DNA of 64,000 bases from assembly GCA_016715105.1 (NCBI GenBank), contig JADKBO010000026.1, positions 35,933 through 99,932 of the forward strand. The letters are read 5' to 3'. Under the pieces are notes generated by a model. That model was not told the DNA's origin, did no database searches, and worked only from the letters and a program-made list of their open reading frames with translations. The position numbers and the translations under genes are program-made. The DNA is from Saprospiraceae bacterium. Its GTDB lineage: Bacteria; Bacteroidota; Bacteroidia; Chitinophagales; Saprospiraceae. Below, one piece after another: positions 27,152-35,703 of this stretch; position 1 is the first letter of the stretch; each line of letters starts with the position of its first letter.

Positions 27152-27913
27152 ATGTTGGTTGAAAATTTAAAATATCTGCGCAAGCAAAAGGAGATGACTC
27201 AGTTTGATCTTGCGGATAAATTGGGCATTCCCAGGTCTACGTTGGGCGAATATGAACGCGGCAATACGGAGCCTTCGATTTCACTGCTGATCCGAATGGC
27301 CAGTGTTTTTGATGTGTCCGTGGATGATTTGATCAATGGTCGCATCAGCAATCAAGAACTGGAAATTTTGAATGAGCGAAACCTCAAGATATTGGCCATT
27401 TCTGTAGATCAACATCAAAAGTCGAATATTGAGTTGGTGGAGACGAAGGCAGAAGCTGGTTACTTACAGAGTTTTTCAGATCCACAATACATCAAGGAAC
27501 TGCCCAAAATATACTTTCCAAACATCCCACGAGGCACCTATCGCGGATTTGAAATTTCTGGTGACTCTATGCTTCCGATCGAATCAGGAAGTATTGTCAT
27601 CAGCAGATATGTGGAGAAAATCAGCGACATCAAGGACGACCGAACCTACATCGTCATTTCAAAATCTGATGGGGTGGTTTACAAACGGCTCAGGACTGAC
27701 CAAGAAAGTAAAAGTCTGGTTTTGATTTCCGACAATGATGTTTACATGCCTTATCAGTTGCCTTTCACTGAAGTTGCAGAAGTGTGGCAGTATTTTGCGC
27801 ACGTTTCTTTTTCAGATTCGAGAAAGACATTCAATTCTATGTTGGAGGATCGGGTGATGGATATTCAGAAAAAGGTCAATGATTTGCATAATCAATTGAA
27901 GATGAAATCTTGA
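27152..27913 (+). CDS. XRE-type HTH / S24 peptidase transcriptional repressor (LexA/CI-like)
   Basis: A 253-residue protein. Residues 3-60 are an XRE helix-turn-helix (MTQFDLADKLGIPRSTLGEY), 85-125 a linker, and 130-215 an S24 self-cleavage domain with nucleophile Ser139 (SGDSMLP) and general-base Lys178 (VVYKRL). Ala102-Gly103 in KAEAGYLQ is the probable scissile bond. The C-terminal ~30 residues are a coiled-coil (DIQKKVNDLHNQLK). This is the layout of CI/LexA-like repressors that inactivate themselves on RecA-DNA signals. Targets are unknown; no phage genes are nearby. The 62-nt repeat array follows directly. Confidence 0.85.
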   Translation: MLVENLKYLRKQKEMTQFDLADKLGIPRSTLGEYERGNTEPSISLLIRMASVFDVSVDDLINGRISNQELEILNERNLKILAISVDQHQKSNIELVETKAEAGYLQSFSDPQYIKELPKIYFPNIPRGTYRGFEISGDSMLPIESGSIVISRYVEKISDIKDDRTYIVISKSDGVVYKRLRTDQESKSLVLISDNDVYMPYQLPFTEVAEVWQYFAHVSFSDSRKTFNSMLEDRVMDIQKKVNDLHNQLKMKS

Positions 27914-28485
27914 TGGAAAAGCACAGTGGGCGGCGAACTACAGTTCGCAGAAGAACAAGCTACAGCCAAATAAATTTGGTTGTCCACCGAGCAGGGTCGT
28001 AAAGGGAAAAGTTCTGTGGATTGCGAACTTCAGTTCGCAGAAAAACAAGCTACAGCCAAATAAATTTGGTTGTCCACCGAGCAGGGTCGTAAAGGGAAAA
28101 GTTCTGTGGATTGCGAACTACAGTTCGCAGAAAAATAGGATTCAGCCAAATAAATTTGGCAGTCCACAAAGCAGGGTCGTAAGGTTAATCAGGGAAAAGC
28201 ACAGTGGACAGCGAACTTCGGTTCGCAGTAAATGAAGCTTCAGCCAAATAAATTTGGTTGTCCACCAGGCAGCGTCGTAAAGGGAAAAGTTCTGTGGACA
28301 GCGAACTTCAGTTCGCAGCAAAACAAGTCACAGCCAAATAAATTTGGTTGTCCACCGAGAAGAGTCGTAAGGTTTTTCAAGAAAAAAGTTGGAAGCAAAA
28401 AAAATCTTTCATCTCACTTCTCTCATCTTTCGTCTCTCCTCTACATAAAGTAAATATATCCTCTTTATCAAAACCTCTGAAATTT
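27914..28485. other. Convergent intergenic region carrying structured repeats
   Basis: The 572-bp gap between the S24 gene and the convergent MATE gene is mostly filled by five tandem copies of a 62-nt palindromic element (27926-28355). The rest is AT-rich and holds no gene I can support. Confidence 0.6.
27926..28355 (+). repeat. Five tandem 62-nt three-stem repeat units
   Basis: Units lie at 27926-27987, 28016-28077, 28106-28167, 28204-28265 and 28294-28355, each exactly 62 nt, with linkers of 28, 28, 36 and 28 nt sharing a GCAGGGTCGTAA-type core. Each unit has an outer stem (GTGGACA / TGTCCAC in units 4 and 5), an inner hairpin GCGAAC-loop-GTTCGC with a 4-nt loop (TTCG in unit 4), and a palindrome CCAAATAAATTTGG. 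Outer-stem differences keep pairing by G-T wobble on the plus strand (GTGGGCG in unit 1) or by paired change (GTGGATT with AGTCCAC in unit 3). This favours structure in a plus-strand RNA. Confidence 0.9.
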
Positions 28486-29868
28486 TTAAACAACGGTTTT
28501 TTGCCATTTACCGGTCCGGAAGTAAATCACTCCGAGGATGGTCCAAATGGATTCTGCAATGATGATGGAATAAAAAACTCCGGTGAATTGCATGTCGAGA
28601 GTCTTGGCTAAAAAGTATGCCAATGGTATCTCGATGATCCAATAGCAAATAACATTGAAAAGGGTGGGCACAAAGGTGTCTCCAGCACCGTTGATTGCTT
28701 GGACAACCACCATGCCAACGCCAAAAATGATGTAGCCGAGGGCGAGAATTTCCAAACAGCGAGCGCCCACATGGACTACTACGGCTTTGGTTTCGAAAAT
28801 CATGATCAATGGTTCTGACCAAACGTAAAAGATAACCGCTATGGAACCCATGAAACCTGCATTAATCCAGGAAATCTTCCAGACGGATTGGATGCCTTGT
28901 TCTATTTTATTGGCGCCCATATTTTGGCCCAGCAGTGTTGCTCCAGCGTTGGCAAGACCCCAAGAGGGTAGAATGGCAAATATGATGATGCGAATGGCAA
29001 TGGTATAACCTGCAATCACTTCACTACCGTAGGCAGCCAGAATCATGACCAGGAAAATCCAACTGGTGCTTTGGATGAGGAATTGACCCGCGCTGCCGCT
29101 GGAAATCTTCACGATGTTTTTGATGATGTCCACATCGGGTTTGAATATTTTGACCAAAACCCGCAATTTACTGAAATCTAGCAGATAATATAATTGGTAA
29201 CAAACGCCGGAGGATCTACCAATGATGGTGGCCAGTGCCGCACCTTTTACGCCATAATCGAGTACGGCTACAAAAAGGAAGTCGAGTCCAATGTTGATGA
29301 TGTTGGCAATGATGACTGCTTTCATGGCAATGTTTGCCTTACCGGCGCCACGCAAAGCACCACTCAGTGAGAATAACAGGATTACCACGGGGCTGCTGAT
29401 GAATTCGAGTTTGGCGTACCAAATTCCTTCTTGTATCAAAGCGTCATCTGCTCCGAGTAATGCCAGAATTTCTCCTGATGCAAAATAGCTAGGAATACCG
29501 AGCAACAAACCTACCACAGTGGAAACGATGATCACTTGGATGGTTGCATCAGATGCTGCCGTGAAATCTTTTTCGCCGGTTCTGCGAGCCACAATGGCGG
29601 TAGCTGCGGCTGAAATACCCCAAGCAATAGAATAGATGATGGTCATGACGGATTCTGTCAAACCGACGGTTGCGACACCCTCCACTCCTACGTATCGAGA
29701 AACGAAGAAAGCATCCGCAAGTGCGAACATGGCTTCGAAAAACATCTCGATGACCATGGGTAAGGACAACATAAATATGGCCTTGTTGATGGACATAGAT
29801 GTAAAATCCCCGTCTTCGTTTTCAAAAGACTCCTTAATTAATGCTAAAAATTTTTTCATCATTGCCAC
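28486..29868 (-). CDS. MATE-family multidrug/cation exporter
   Basis: A 460-residue inner-membrane protein with 12 predicted helices in two homologous halves. The first half shows LSLPMVIEMFFEAMFALADA and GLTESVMTIIYSIAWGISAA; the second begins near SSGSAGQFLIQSTSWIF and contains GLANAGATLLGQNMGA, typical of NorM/DinF-like transporters. It would export cationic compounds in exchange for Na+ or H+. Length is standard. ATGs at 29868 and two further Met codons (MAMM) are alternative starts. It is monocistronic, convergent with the S24 gene and divergent from the sigma gene. Confidence 0.85.
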   Translation of the reverse strand: MAMMKKFLALIKESFENEDGDFTSMSINKAIFMLSLPMVIEMFFEAMFALADAFFVSRYVGVEGVATVGLTESVMTIIYSIAWGISAAATAIVARRTGEKDFTAASDATIQVIIVSTVVGLLLGIPSYFASGEILALLGADDALIQEGIWYAKLEFISSPVVILLFSLSGALRGAGKANIAMKAVIIANIINIGLDFLFVAVLDYGVKGAALATIIGRSSGVCYQLYYLLDFSKLRVLVKIFKPDVDIIKNIVKISSGSAGQFLIQSTSWIFLVMILAAYGSEVIAGYTIAIRIIIFAILPSWGLANAGATLLGQNMGANKIEQGIQSVWKISWINAGFMGSIAVIFYVWSEPLIMIFETKAVVVHVGARCLEILALGYIIFGVGMVVVQAINGAGDTFVPTLFNVICYWIIEIPLAYFLAKTLDMQFTGVFYSIIIAESIWTILGVIYFRTGKWQKTVV

Positions 29869-30262
29869 AAAAAAGACACCCGTCTAGTTCACTTGGATTA
29901 TTTGGTCAGAAACAGAGAATAAACATACACCAATTTTGCAAGTCAGCCTGCCTGCTGAATTAATTTATTAAGCTCGAGGCTTTAAAATTTAAGAGATTTT
30001 ACCCAGAAGTTCTTAATATTTTCAAAAATTTTCTTTGTTTATATCCTTGAGAACACAAAAAATTTAATTTCAAAACGCCTCCTGATTTGAAATCAAATAG
30101 TCTGAAAATTAGGTGAAAACTGATAATACTTCTCTTTCTTTCTGTGTTATGTGCTTTAGCGTAGCGCTATCTTACTAAAAGCAAGCAACGCTATTGATAT
30201 TCAAAACGTTAAAATGAAATAACGAGATTGGTTTTGTAAGTTTCGTTGTTTAAATTTGGGAC
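29869..30262. other. Divergent intergenic region before the ECF sigma gene
   Basis: This 394-bp region contains AAGCTCGAGGC at about 29970, a word also found near 47053, the 13-bp palindrome TAGCGTAGCGCTA (30157-30169) and the sigma-gene promoter at 30228-30258. A TATGTTTA word could serve the MATE gene on the other strand. No ORF or RNA gene was recognised. Confidence 0.4.
30228..30258 (+). promoter_or_regulatory. Promoter-like element abutting the ECF sigma start
   Basis: TTG (30228-30230), a 20-bp spacer and TAAATTTG (30251-30258) form a Bacteroidota-type promoter. The ATG at 30263 is only 4 bp downstream, so a transcript from here would be leaderless or nearly so. Confidence 0.4.
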
Positions 30263-30835
30263 ATGGAACTGATATTAAAAAAGAGTCTCGAGGAAAAAGA
30301 TTTTATTCATGCCTGTATTTGTAAAGAAACATGGGCGCTGAAAAAATTGTATGAGGATCATTATTCTATGATGTATCCGATGTGTATGCGTTATGCTAAT
30401 AACAATGACGATGCATTGGACATCTTACATGATGGTTTCATAAAAGTCTTCAATAATCTTGAAAAATATCAGGTGGGTACTTCTCTGATTGCCTGGATAA
30501 AAAGGATCATGGTCAATACGGCCATTGATTATTATCGCAAGGAGACTAGAAGAAGGACTACAGATCTTGATCATGTTCTGGATATAACCAACGATGAACC
30601 CGATGTTATTTCTGCGATGACGGCAGAGGAATTACTTGAAGCATTACAAAAATTATCACCAGCTTATCGCTCTGTGTTTAATATGTATGTTATTGAAGGA
30701 TATTCTCACCGCGAATTGGCAGAACAACTGGGGATCACAGAAAGCACTTCCAGGTCCAATCTTGTTAAAGCTAGGCACAAACTCAAAGAAATTATTACGG
30801 CGAGGATGGAATTTTCCATTAAAAATGCTGACTAG
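30263..30835 (+). CDS. ECF-type RNA polymerase sigma factor
   Basis: A 190-residue sigma-70 family member with only regions 2 and 4. Region 2 includes ALDILHDGFIKVFNNLEKY and SLIAWIKRIMVNTAIDYYRK (DNA melting and -10 recognition). Region 4 is ALQKLSPAYRSVFNMYVIEG with HTH YSHRELAEQLGITESTSRSN. It should redirect RNA polymerase to a small regulon. The gene 16 bp downstream encodes a one-helix membrane protein that is a plausible cognate anti-sigma or sensor. The signal is unknown. Confidence 0.9.
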   Translation: MELILKKSLEEKDFIHACICKETWALKKLYEDHYSMMYPMCMRYANNNDDALDILHDGFIKVFNNLEKYQVGTSLIAWIKRIMVNTAIDYYRKETRRRTTDLDHVLDITNDEPDVISAMTAEELLEALQKLSPAYRSVFNMYVIEGYSHRELAEQLGITESTSRSNLVKARHKLKEIITARMEFSIKNAD

Positions 30836-30851
30836 AAGCGCTAACTAGAAC

Positions 30852-32300
30852 ATGACGAACAAACAATTTGACGATATTATTAAATCAAAAATGTCGGGTC
30901 TCTCCCACGACAAAAATCCGGCTGACTGGGATCAATTCAGTGAGCTGCTCAAACAGTCCAAAGGATTTTCTGAGGTAGGTTTTGACGAAAAGGTGGCTGA
31001 GAAGGTAAAAGGGCATCAAATAAACTATTCCGAGAGTCATTGGGCTATTTTGAAAGCTCGCTTGGAAAGAGAAGAATACATCAGAACTCGTTTGTATTTT
31101 TCTAAGTTGGCTGAAATTGCAGCCGTTTTTTTATTACTTTTTGCTTCCACTAATTATGCTGGTTTGAAATATGATTTTGGCACTGAACCGGATCCGGCTA
31201 TGTTTGCCCATCTTTATGAAGGTGCACAAGGGGAACATTTGGATATTCAGAAGGCAATCTTGAAAAGTCAAAAGACTACCAGTCAGGCAGTTGTAAATAC
31301 CAATCAAAATAAATCAGGCCTTATAATATCTGACAATCCAATCAAAAGTTTGGTTGAAATAACACCGACGATCTATTCTGTCCATCAATCTGTGATCACT
31401 CCGTTGGGCACACAATTACCCATCAGTTTGAGTCAACATCCTATAGCGGACATCACGCCTATAGCAAACATTGAAGTAGCTGACATGAATTTTGCGGCAC
31501 TGGCCAATGAATATGCTGCTGAAGCTAAGGAACTGAATAAAAATGAAGAGGCACTGGATGTGATTTATGCGGCGCACCTAAACCAAGACACCAGGACCAA
31601 ATATGAGTTGAAGCCTTATTTGGGAATTGGGGTTGCCAATACGCGTTCGCCGATTGATGAGATTTATAAAATAGATGCGACCAATATCTATTCCATGCAG
31701 AGAAAAGCCGGGCTGGCATTTGCTGCGGGATCTGGTAATCTCAAAATTGCGACCGGTCTCGAATGGAATCAAAATAAATACAAGCCAGTGCAAGTGGAAG
31801 AAGTTTATGGTTCATTTAGGGATGGCATCAAAAAGATCAGCTTAAAGGACATTAATCTGCACATTGCGAAAGTACCGATTGGAGTGAAGTATGATTTTGT
31901 CAGAAATAAAGAAAATTCCAATCATTCCTTTTATGTTGGTGCGAATGTTGGTATCAATGCCATTTTGCATTCCAAGTACGATATTCAGGAAACGAAAGTT
32001 CCGATAGAAGACTACCGCAACATCATTTTGAATAATAACAATAGCAGATCCAATACCACCGAATCTAAATTGTCAAACAAAGACTTCAGCAGAGGTATAT
32101 TGCAGGGAGGGGAAGCGCTTACCAACTTGTTTATTGACACTTCATTGGAATTGGGTTTTGAAAAGCGCATCAGTAAAAATGCCAATATTGCCGTCAGTGC
32201 CAATTATTCCAAATATTTGGGTACACAAGGATTGGGACCTAACGAGGATAGATATGATAATCTTACCTTCAATCTTGGGGTGAATTATTTGCTTAACTAG
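30852..32300 (+). CDS. Membrane protein paired with ECF sigma; N-terminal cytoplasmic part, C-terminal OMP_b-brl-like domain
   Basis: A 482-residue protein. Residues 1-80 are charged and cytoplasmic (MTNKQFDDIIKSKMSGLSHD). One membrane helix lies at about 84-103 (LAEIAAVFLLLFASTNYAGL). A low-complexity linker follows to ~240, and from ~245 the sequence resembles a compact outer-membrane-barrel domain (YELKPYLGIGVANTRSP, HIAKVPIGVKYDFV, SFYVGANVGINAIL, NLTFNLGVNYLLN). The anti-sigma-like head and helix next to the sigma gene suggest regulation of that factor, but no zinc anti-sigma motif is present. Fusing an inner-membrane helix to a barrel-like domain is characteristic of a Bacteroidota family of unknown mechanism. 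Confidence 0.7.
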   Translation: MTNKQFDDIIKSKMSGLSHDKNPADWDQFSELLKQSKGFSEVGFDEKVAEKVKGHQINYSESHWAILKARLEREEYIRTRLYFSKLAEIAAVFLLLFASTNYAGLKYDFGTEPDPAMFAHLYEGAQGEHLDIQKAILKSQKTTSQAVVNTNQNKSGLIISDNPIKSLVEITPTIYSVHQSVITPLGTQLPISLSQHPIADITPIANIEVADMNFAALANEYAAEAKELNKNEEALDVIYAAHLNQDTRTKYELKPYLGIGVANTRSPIDEIYKIDATNIYSMQRKAGLAFAAGSGNLKIATGLEWNQNKYKPVQVEEVYGSFRDGIKKISLKDINLHIAKVPIGVKYDFVRNKENSNHSFYVGANVGINAILHSKYDIQETKVPIEDYRNIILNNNNSRSNTTESKLSNKDFSRGILQGGEALTNLFIDTSLELGFEKRISKNANIAVSANYSKYLGTQGLGPNEDRYDNLTFNLGVNYLLN

Positions 32301-32745
32301 TATTTTTCTTTTTTTTTTGCTTTAAAATCGGGCAGAACATCCTATGACAGCAATTTTTTTTGTGTTTTTAATTCATTTGAAAATAGAATATTTAATAAGA
32401 AAAGTCATTTATCTTCAGGTTAGTGCCTTTATAAATAGGCATGAAGGCATGATGAATCATGAGATCACTGCCAATGCTGGGTCTTTTGTACCGGCAAAAA
32501 AGTAACCAAAAAACCTCCCGATACAAAAAACTCATATTTGTCTTTTGTAATACTTTTAAACTGCTTGGGCACTATTCTCCGTGTTTGGGTTCTGGAGCTA
32601 CTCGATCAGTTTTGTATCGGCCTTATTTTTACTCTATTTACTAAATACGGGAATATAACTTGGAATAAATTGGGGGGGGCCGGGGGGCTTTTCCGAAGAT
32701 AACTCATTCCAAACGACCAATTTAAGATGTCGTGAAATGCTTTGA
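32301..32745. other. Convergent intergenic region with a poly-G tract
   Basis: This 445-bp gap between the 482-residue gene and tdk contains GTACCGGCAAAAAAGTAACC at about 32490, a G-rich tract (G8 CC G6, 32672-32687) and the inverted repeat TTGGAAT (32660-32666) / ATTCCAA (32706-32712) flanking that tract. No gene is supported. Confidence 0.5.
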
Positions 32746-33336
32746 TCAGAATGTCTTGAGGTTAAGGATATTACCCATCTCATAACAAACTCTGCAACGA
32801 GGTTCGTATTTATCTTTTTCACCTAGGACGATGGTTTCTTGTTCTTTTGAAAGTCTATACGAATGTGTAGCAAGGGTGCCACAATGTGGACAAATGGCGT
32901 GTACTTTGGTGATGTATTCTGCGACGGCGAGTAGATTGGGGATGGGCCCAAATGGTTTACCTCTGAAGTCCATGTCCAAACCGGCGACAATGACTCTGAT
33001 GCCTCTGATGGCGAGTTTTTGGCAAACCATTACGAGGTTTTCGTCAAAGAACTGAGCTTCATCTATGCCGACGCAATTGACTTCATCAACATGATTGAGT
33101 ATTTCCAAACAATTGCCAAGTGGAATAGACTTTACCACATTTTCGTCGTGCGATACCACGTCATTGTCGTCGTATCGGGTATCCTTCAAAGGTTTGAAAA
33201 TTTTTATTTTTTGATTGGCGATTTTCGCACGTTTGATACGCCTGATGAGCTCTTCTGTTTTGCCTGAAAACATAGATCCACAAATTACTTCTATCCAACC
33301 ACTGCGTTGACCTCTAAATCCAGGTTCTAAAAACAT
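32746..33336 (-). CDS. tdk: Thymidine kinase (type II)
   Basis: A 196-residue enzyme phosphorylating thymidine with ATP. The P-loop is GSMFSGKT (20-27), the catalytic Glu is E93 in GIDEAQFF, and the nucleoside lid region includes AGLDMDFRGKPF. The zinc site is complete: Cys149 and Cys152 (CPHC), Cys181 and Cys184 (CRVC). Length is normal. It is monocistronic, convergent with the ECF pair. With upp it covers pyrimidine salvage. Confidence 0.95.
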   Translation of the reverse strand: MFLEPGFRGQRSGWIEVICGSMFSGKTEELIRRIKRAKIANQKIKIFKPLKDTRYDDNDVVSHDENVVKSIPLGNCLEILNHVDEVNCVGIDEAQFFDENLVMVCQKLAIRGIRVIVAGLDMDFRGKPFGPIPNLLAVAEYITKVHAICPHCGTLATHSYRLSKEQETIVLGEKDKYEPRCRVCYEMGNILNLKTF

Positions 33337-33437
33337 CTTGCCCTACTATGAATGAATGATACTAAAGTACAAATAAAAGCATTTTATCATTTAAAATGAG
33401 GGTGGCTCTAAAAATAATGAGAAGCGTAATGAAACAT

Positions 33438-34286
33438 CTATGCTTTTGCCTCCTTTATGACAATATCTCCTTTTTTGTCGCTCAGGTCTATACGCCCAGC
33501 TTTGTATAAAATGCCCAGTGCTTTTTTGAAATTTTTCTTACTTAAGTGAGTGAGCTGATAAATTAAATCGGGGTCTGATTTATCGTTGAGTTTGCGAGCC
33601 TGTGGATTTGTTGTTAATATATCCAACAAACGCTCTGAAATATCATCGAGTTTGAGGTGTCCGATTTTTTCTAAAGAGATGTCTATTTTGCCGTCTTCTC
33701 TGATTTTGGAAACATAACCTTTGAGTTTTTGCCCCGGGAGCAACAATTTGAAAACATCACTTCTGTAAATCAAGCCTTGGACGCTATAATTGACGATGGC
33801 TTTGTAACCTAGATCAGATTCTGCCCAGATCATCAAGTCTACCTCATCTGCTACTTTGAGTGAGTCGTCCCTTTTGTCTAAAAACTTTTCCAGTTTGGTG
33901 CTGGCTACTATTCGGGATGAAAATTCATCAAAATAGATGTAGACCATGCAGAATTGACCCAATTGCAGCGGTCTGGTCATCTCAGCGAGTGGGACAAACA
34001 ACTGTTTGGTGAGGCCCCAGTCGAGGAAAGCACCAAAAGGTAAAACATCAACCACTTCCAGAAAGGCAAATTCATCTATCAGGGCAAATGGTTTTTCTGT
34101 AGTGGCAACGGGTCTTTCTTCTTGGTCAAGATAAACGATGACTTCCAATACGTCACCAACTTTTTGGTCTGGTGTTGCATATTTGTAAGGCATGAGAATA
34201 TCACCTATTTCCCCACCATCTAAAAAATAACCCACTCCGGTTTTGCGTATGACCTTGAGTTTATTGTATCTGCCTATTTGCGCCAC
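33438..34286 (-). CDS. CvfB-like S1-domain RNA-binding protein
   Basis: A 282-residue cytoplasmic protein made of three S1-like OB folds and a C-terminal winged helix. The first strand block is YNKLKVIRKTGVGYFLDGGE with ILMP, the second is FAFLEVVDVLPFGAFLDWGL with KQLFVP, the third LKGYVSKIREDGKIDISLEK. The tail (PDLIYQLTHLSKKNFKKALG) is the wHTH. These match the virulence factor B family (CvfB/YitL), which binds RNA and affects expression of exported factors in Gram-positives; its role in Bacteroidota is unclear. It is divergent from hemA with about 120 bp between. Confidence 0.85.
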   Translation of the reverse strand: MAQIGRYNKLKVIRKTGVGYFLDGGEIGDILMPYKYATPDQKVGDVLEVIVYLDQEERPVATTEKPFALIDEFAFLEVVDVLPFGAFLDWGLTKQLFVPLAEMTRPLQLGQFCMVYIYFDEFSSRIVASTKLEKFLDKRDDSLKVADEVDLMIWAESDLGYKAIVNYSVQGLIYRSDVFKLLLPGQKLKGYVSKIREDGKIDISLEKIGHLKLDDISERLLDILTTNPQARKLNDKSDPDLIYQLTHLSKKNFKKALGILYKAGRIDLSDKKGDIVIKEAKA

Positions 34287-34312
34287 GTTTTCTTGCTTAA
34301 ATTATAAGTCTG

Positions 34313-34320
34313 TAAAGATA
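34313..34320 (-). promoter_or_regulatory. Possible -7 box for the CvfB-like gene
   Basis: TATCTTTA on the minus strand differs by one base from TAnnTTTG and lies 27 bp before the start codon at 34286. Confidence 0.3.
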
Positions 34321-34347
34321 ACGGATTCCCTGAAAATATGACATGAT

Positions 34348-34383
34348 TTTGACAGTGGTCAGATATTCACTTTGTTATCTTTG
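34348..34383 (+). promoter_or_regulatory. hemA promoter
   Basis: TTTG at 34348-34351 and the exact TAnnTTTG box TATCTTTG at 34376-34383. The box overlaps the region that a TTG start at 34372 would translate, so it supports ATG 34408 as the real hemA start. Confidence 0.55.
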
Positions 34384-34407
34384 CAGCCCCGCTTGGGTAA
34401 AAAATAT

Positions 34408-35649
34408 ATGATAGATTATTTTAAGGTGATCACCATCACCCACCATGTGATAGATGTCTCAGAAATTGATGCCTACGTTGTGAAGACAGATGGAGATGTG
34501 CCCATCGCGCAAAAGTTGGCAGCAATCAAATCATCTTTGGACATTGAGGAGCTTTGTTACTTGAGTACTTGTAATCGGGTGAGTTATATGTTGTACATGG
34601 AGGCTGAGCTTGATTTGGACTTTATCAAGCGCTTTTTTGACCTCGTAAATCCGCAATTGCATTTGATGGATGAAGGGCATCTCACTTCCTTGGTTTCCGT
34701 GTATGAAGGCATGGAAGCCATACAAAACATATTTGAAGTGGCTTGTTCTGTGGATTCTATGGTGGTGGGAGAAAGAGAAATTTACCGACAGTTTAGGGAT
34801 GCCATCGCTTTTTCTAAAGAACATGGGCTTACTGGAGATAATTTCAGAATGATCGACCGGGCCACGGTGGAGACCGCTAAAAGAGTGTACGCAACTACGA
34901 GGATTGGTGAAAAACCGCTTTCTATTGCGGCATTGGCCATGGATAGTCTGTTGGCATTTCAACCTGATAAATCTTGTAAGGTCGTATTTCTTGGGGCAGG
35001 GGAGACCAATCAATTGCTAGGGAAGTTTTTCAAAAGGCACTTATTTGAGCGGTTTGTGGTTTTCAATCGCACGCTGTCAAGAGCACAGGAAATGGCGGAA
35101 AGTCTACAAGGTGAGGCTTTTGAAATGAGTCAGTTGGCAGAAGTGCTCGACGATTTTGATGTTTTGGTTGTTTGCACGGCTTCCACGCAGCCTATTGTAG
35201 ATGTGGAGACTTTCCGAAAAATTGGAAGTAAAAATACCGATCAGAAAATCGTGATTGACCTTTCTGTTCCATGTAACATTCACAAGCAAGTTTTTGAGCA
35301 ATTTCAATTCAACTTCATCAACATCGATGAACTCAAAGTGCTTGCGGAAAAGAACCTAGCTTTCAGAAAACAAGAAATAAGTTTGGCCAAAGAGGTCATA
35401 CATCAAAGTTTGCCTATATTCAGAAACATTTACCAACAAAGGCAATTGGAAAGAGCTTTAGCTGATTTGCCAAAAGAGATCAAAAAAGTGAAACAAAAGG
35501 CGATTGAGGAAGTTTTTTCCGATCGCATGGCTAAGTTGGATGAGCCTGCTAAACAGCTTGTTTTGGATATGATGGACTATTTTGAGAAAAAATCCATCAG
35601 TATTCCCATGAAAACTGCAAAAAAGGCATTTGAACTAGACGAACATTAG
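34408..35649 (+). CDS. hemA: Glutamyl-tRNA reductase
   Basis: A 413-residue NADPH-dependent enzyme reducing glutamyl-tRNA to glutamate-1-semialdehyde, the first step of the C5 heme pathway. The catalytic Cys55 is in LSTCNRVSY, VDSMVVGEREIYRQFRDA contains the tRNA/active-site segment, and the Rossmann loop VVFLGAGETNQLLGKFF binds NADPH. The C-terminal helical dimerisation domain is complete. The frame extends upstream to a TTG at 34372, but ATG 34408 fits the family N-terminus (VITITHH) and the promoter. The M42 peptidase gene follows after 54 bp. Confidence 0.95.
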   Translation: MIDYFKVITITHHVIDVSEIDAYVVKTDGDVPIAQKLAAIKSSLDIEELCYLSTCNRVSYMLYMEAELDLDFIKRFFDLVNPQLHLMDEGHLTSLVSVYEGMEAIQNIFEVACSVDSMVVGEREIYRQFRDAIAFSKEHGLTGDNFRMIDRATVETAKRVYATTRIGEKPLSIAALAMDSLLAFQPDKSCKVVFLGAGETNQLLGKFFKRHLFERFVVFNRTLSRAQEMAESLQGEAFEMSQLAEVLDDFDVLVVCTASTQPIVDVETFRKIGSKNTDQKIVIDLSVPCNIHKQVFEQFQFNFINIDELKVLAEKNLAFRKQEISLAKEVIHQSLPIFRNIYQQRQLERALADLPKEIKKVKQKAIEEVFSDRMAKLDEPAKQLVLDMMDYFEKKSISIPMKTAKKAFELDEH

Positions 35650-35703
35650 TATTTTTAATTTTAAGTCTTCATAAGCTACCATTTTAAAACTTTTCATTTC
35701 AGT

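Noticed and set aside
27926..28355. CRISPR-like spaced repeats
   Set aside because: Units are 62 nt and the 28-nt linkers are themselves conserved, not unique spacers; no cas genes are present.
28232..28453. 73-codon plus-strand ORF inside the structured repeats
   Set aside because: Codes only for repeat sequence (QPNKFGCPP); palindromes explain it.
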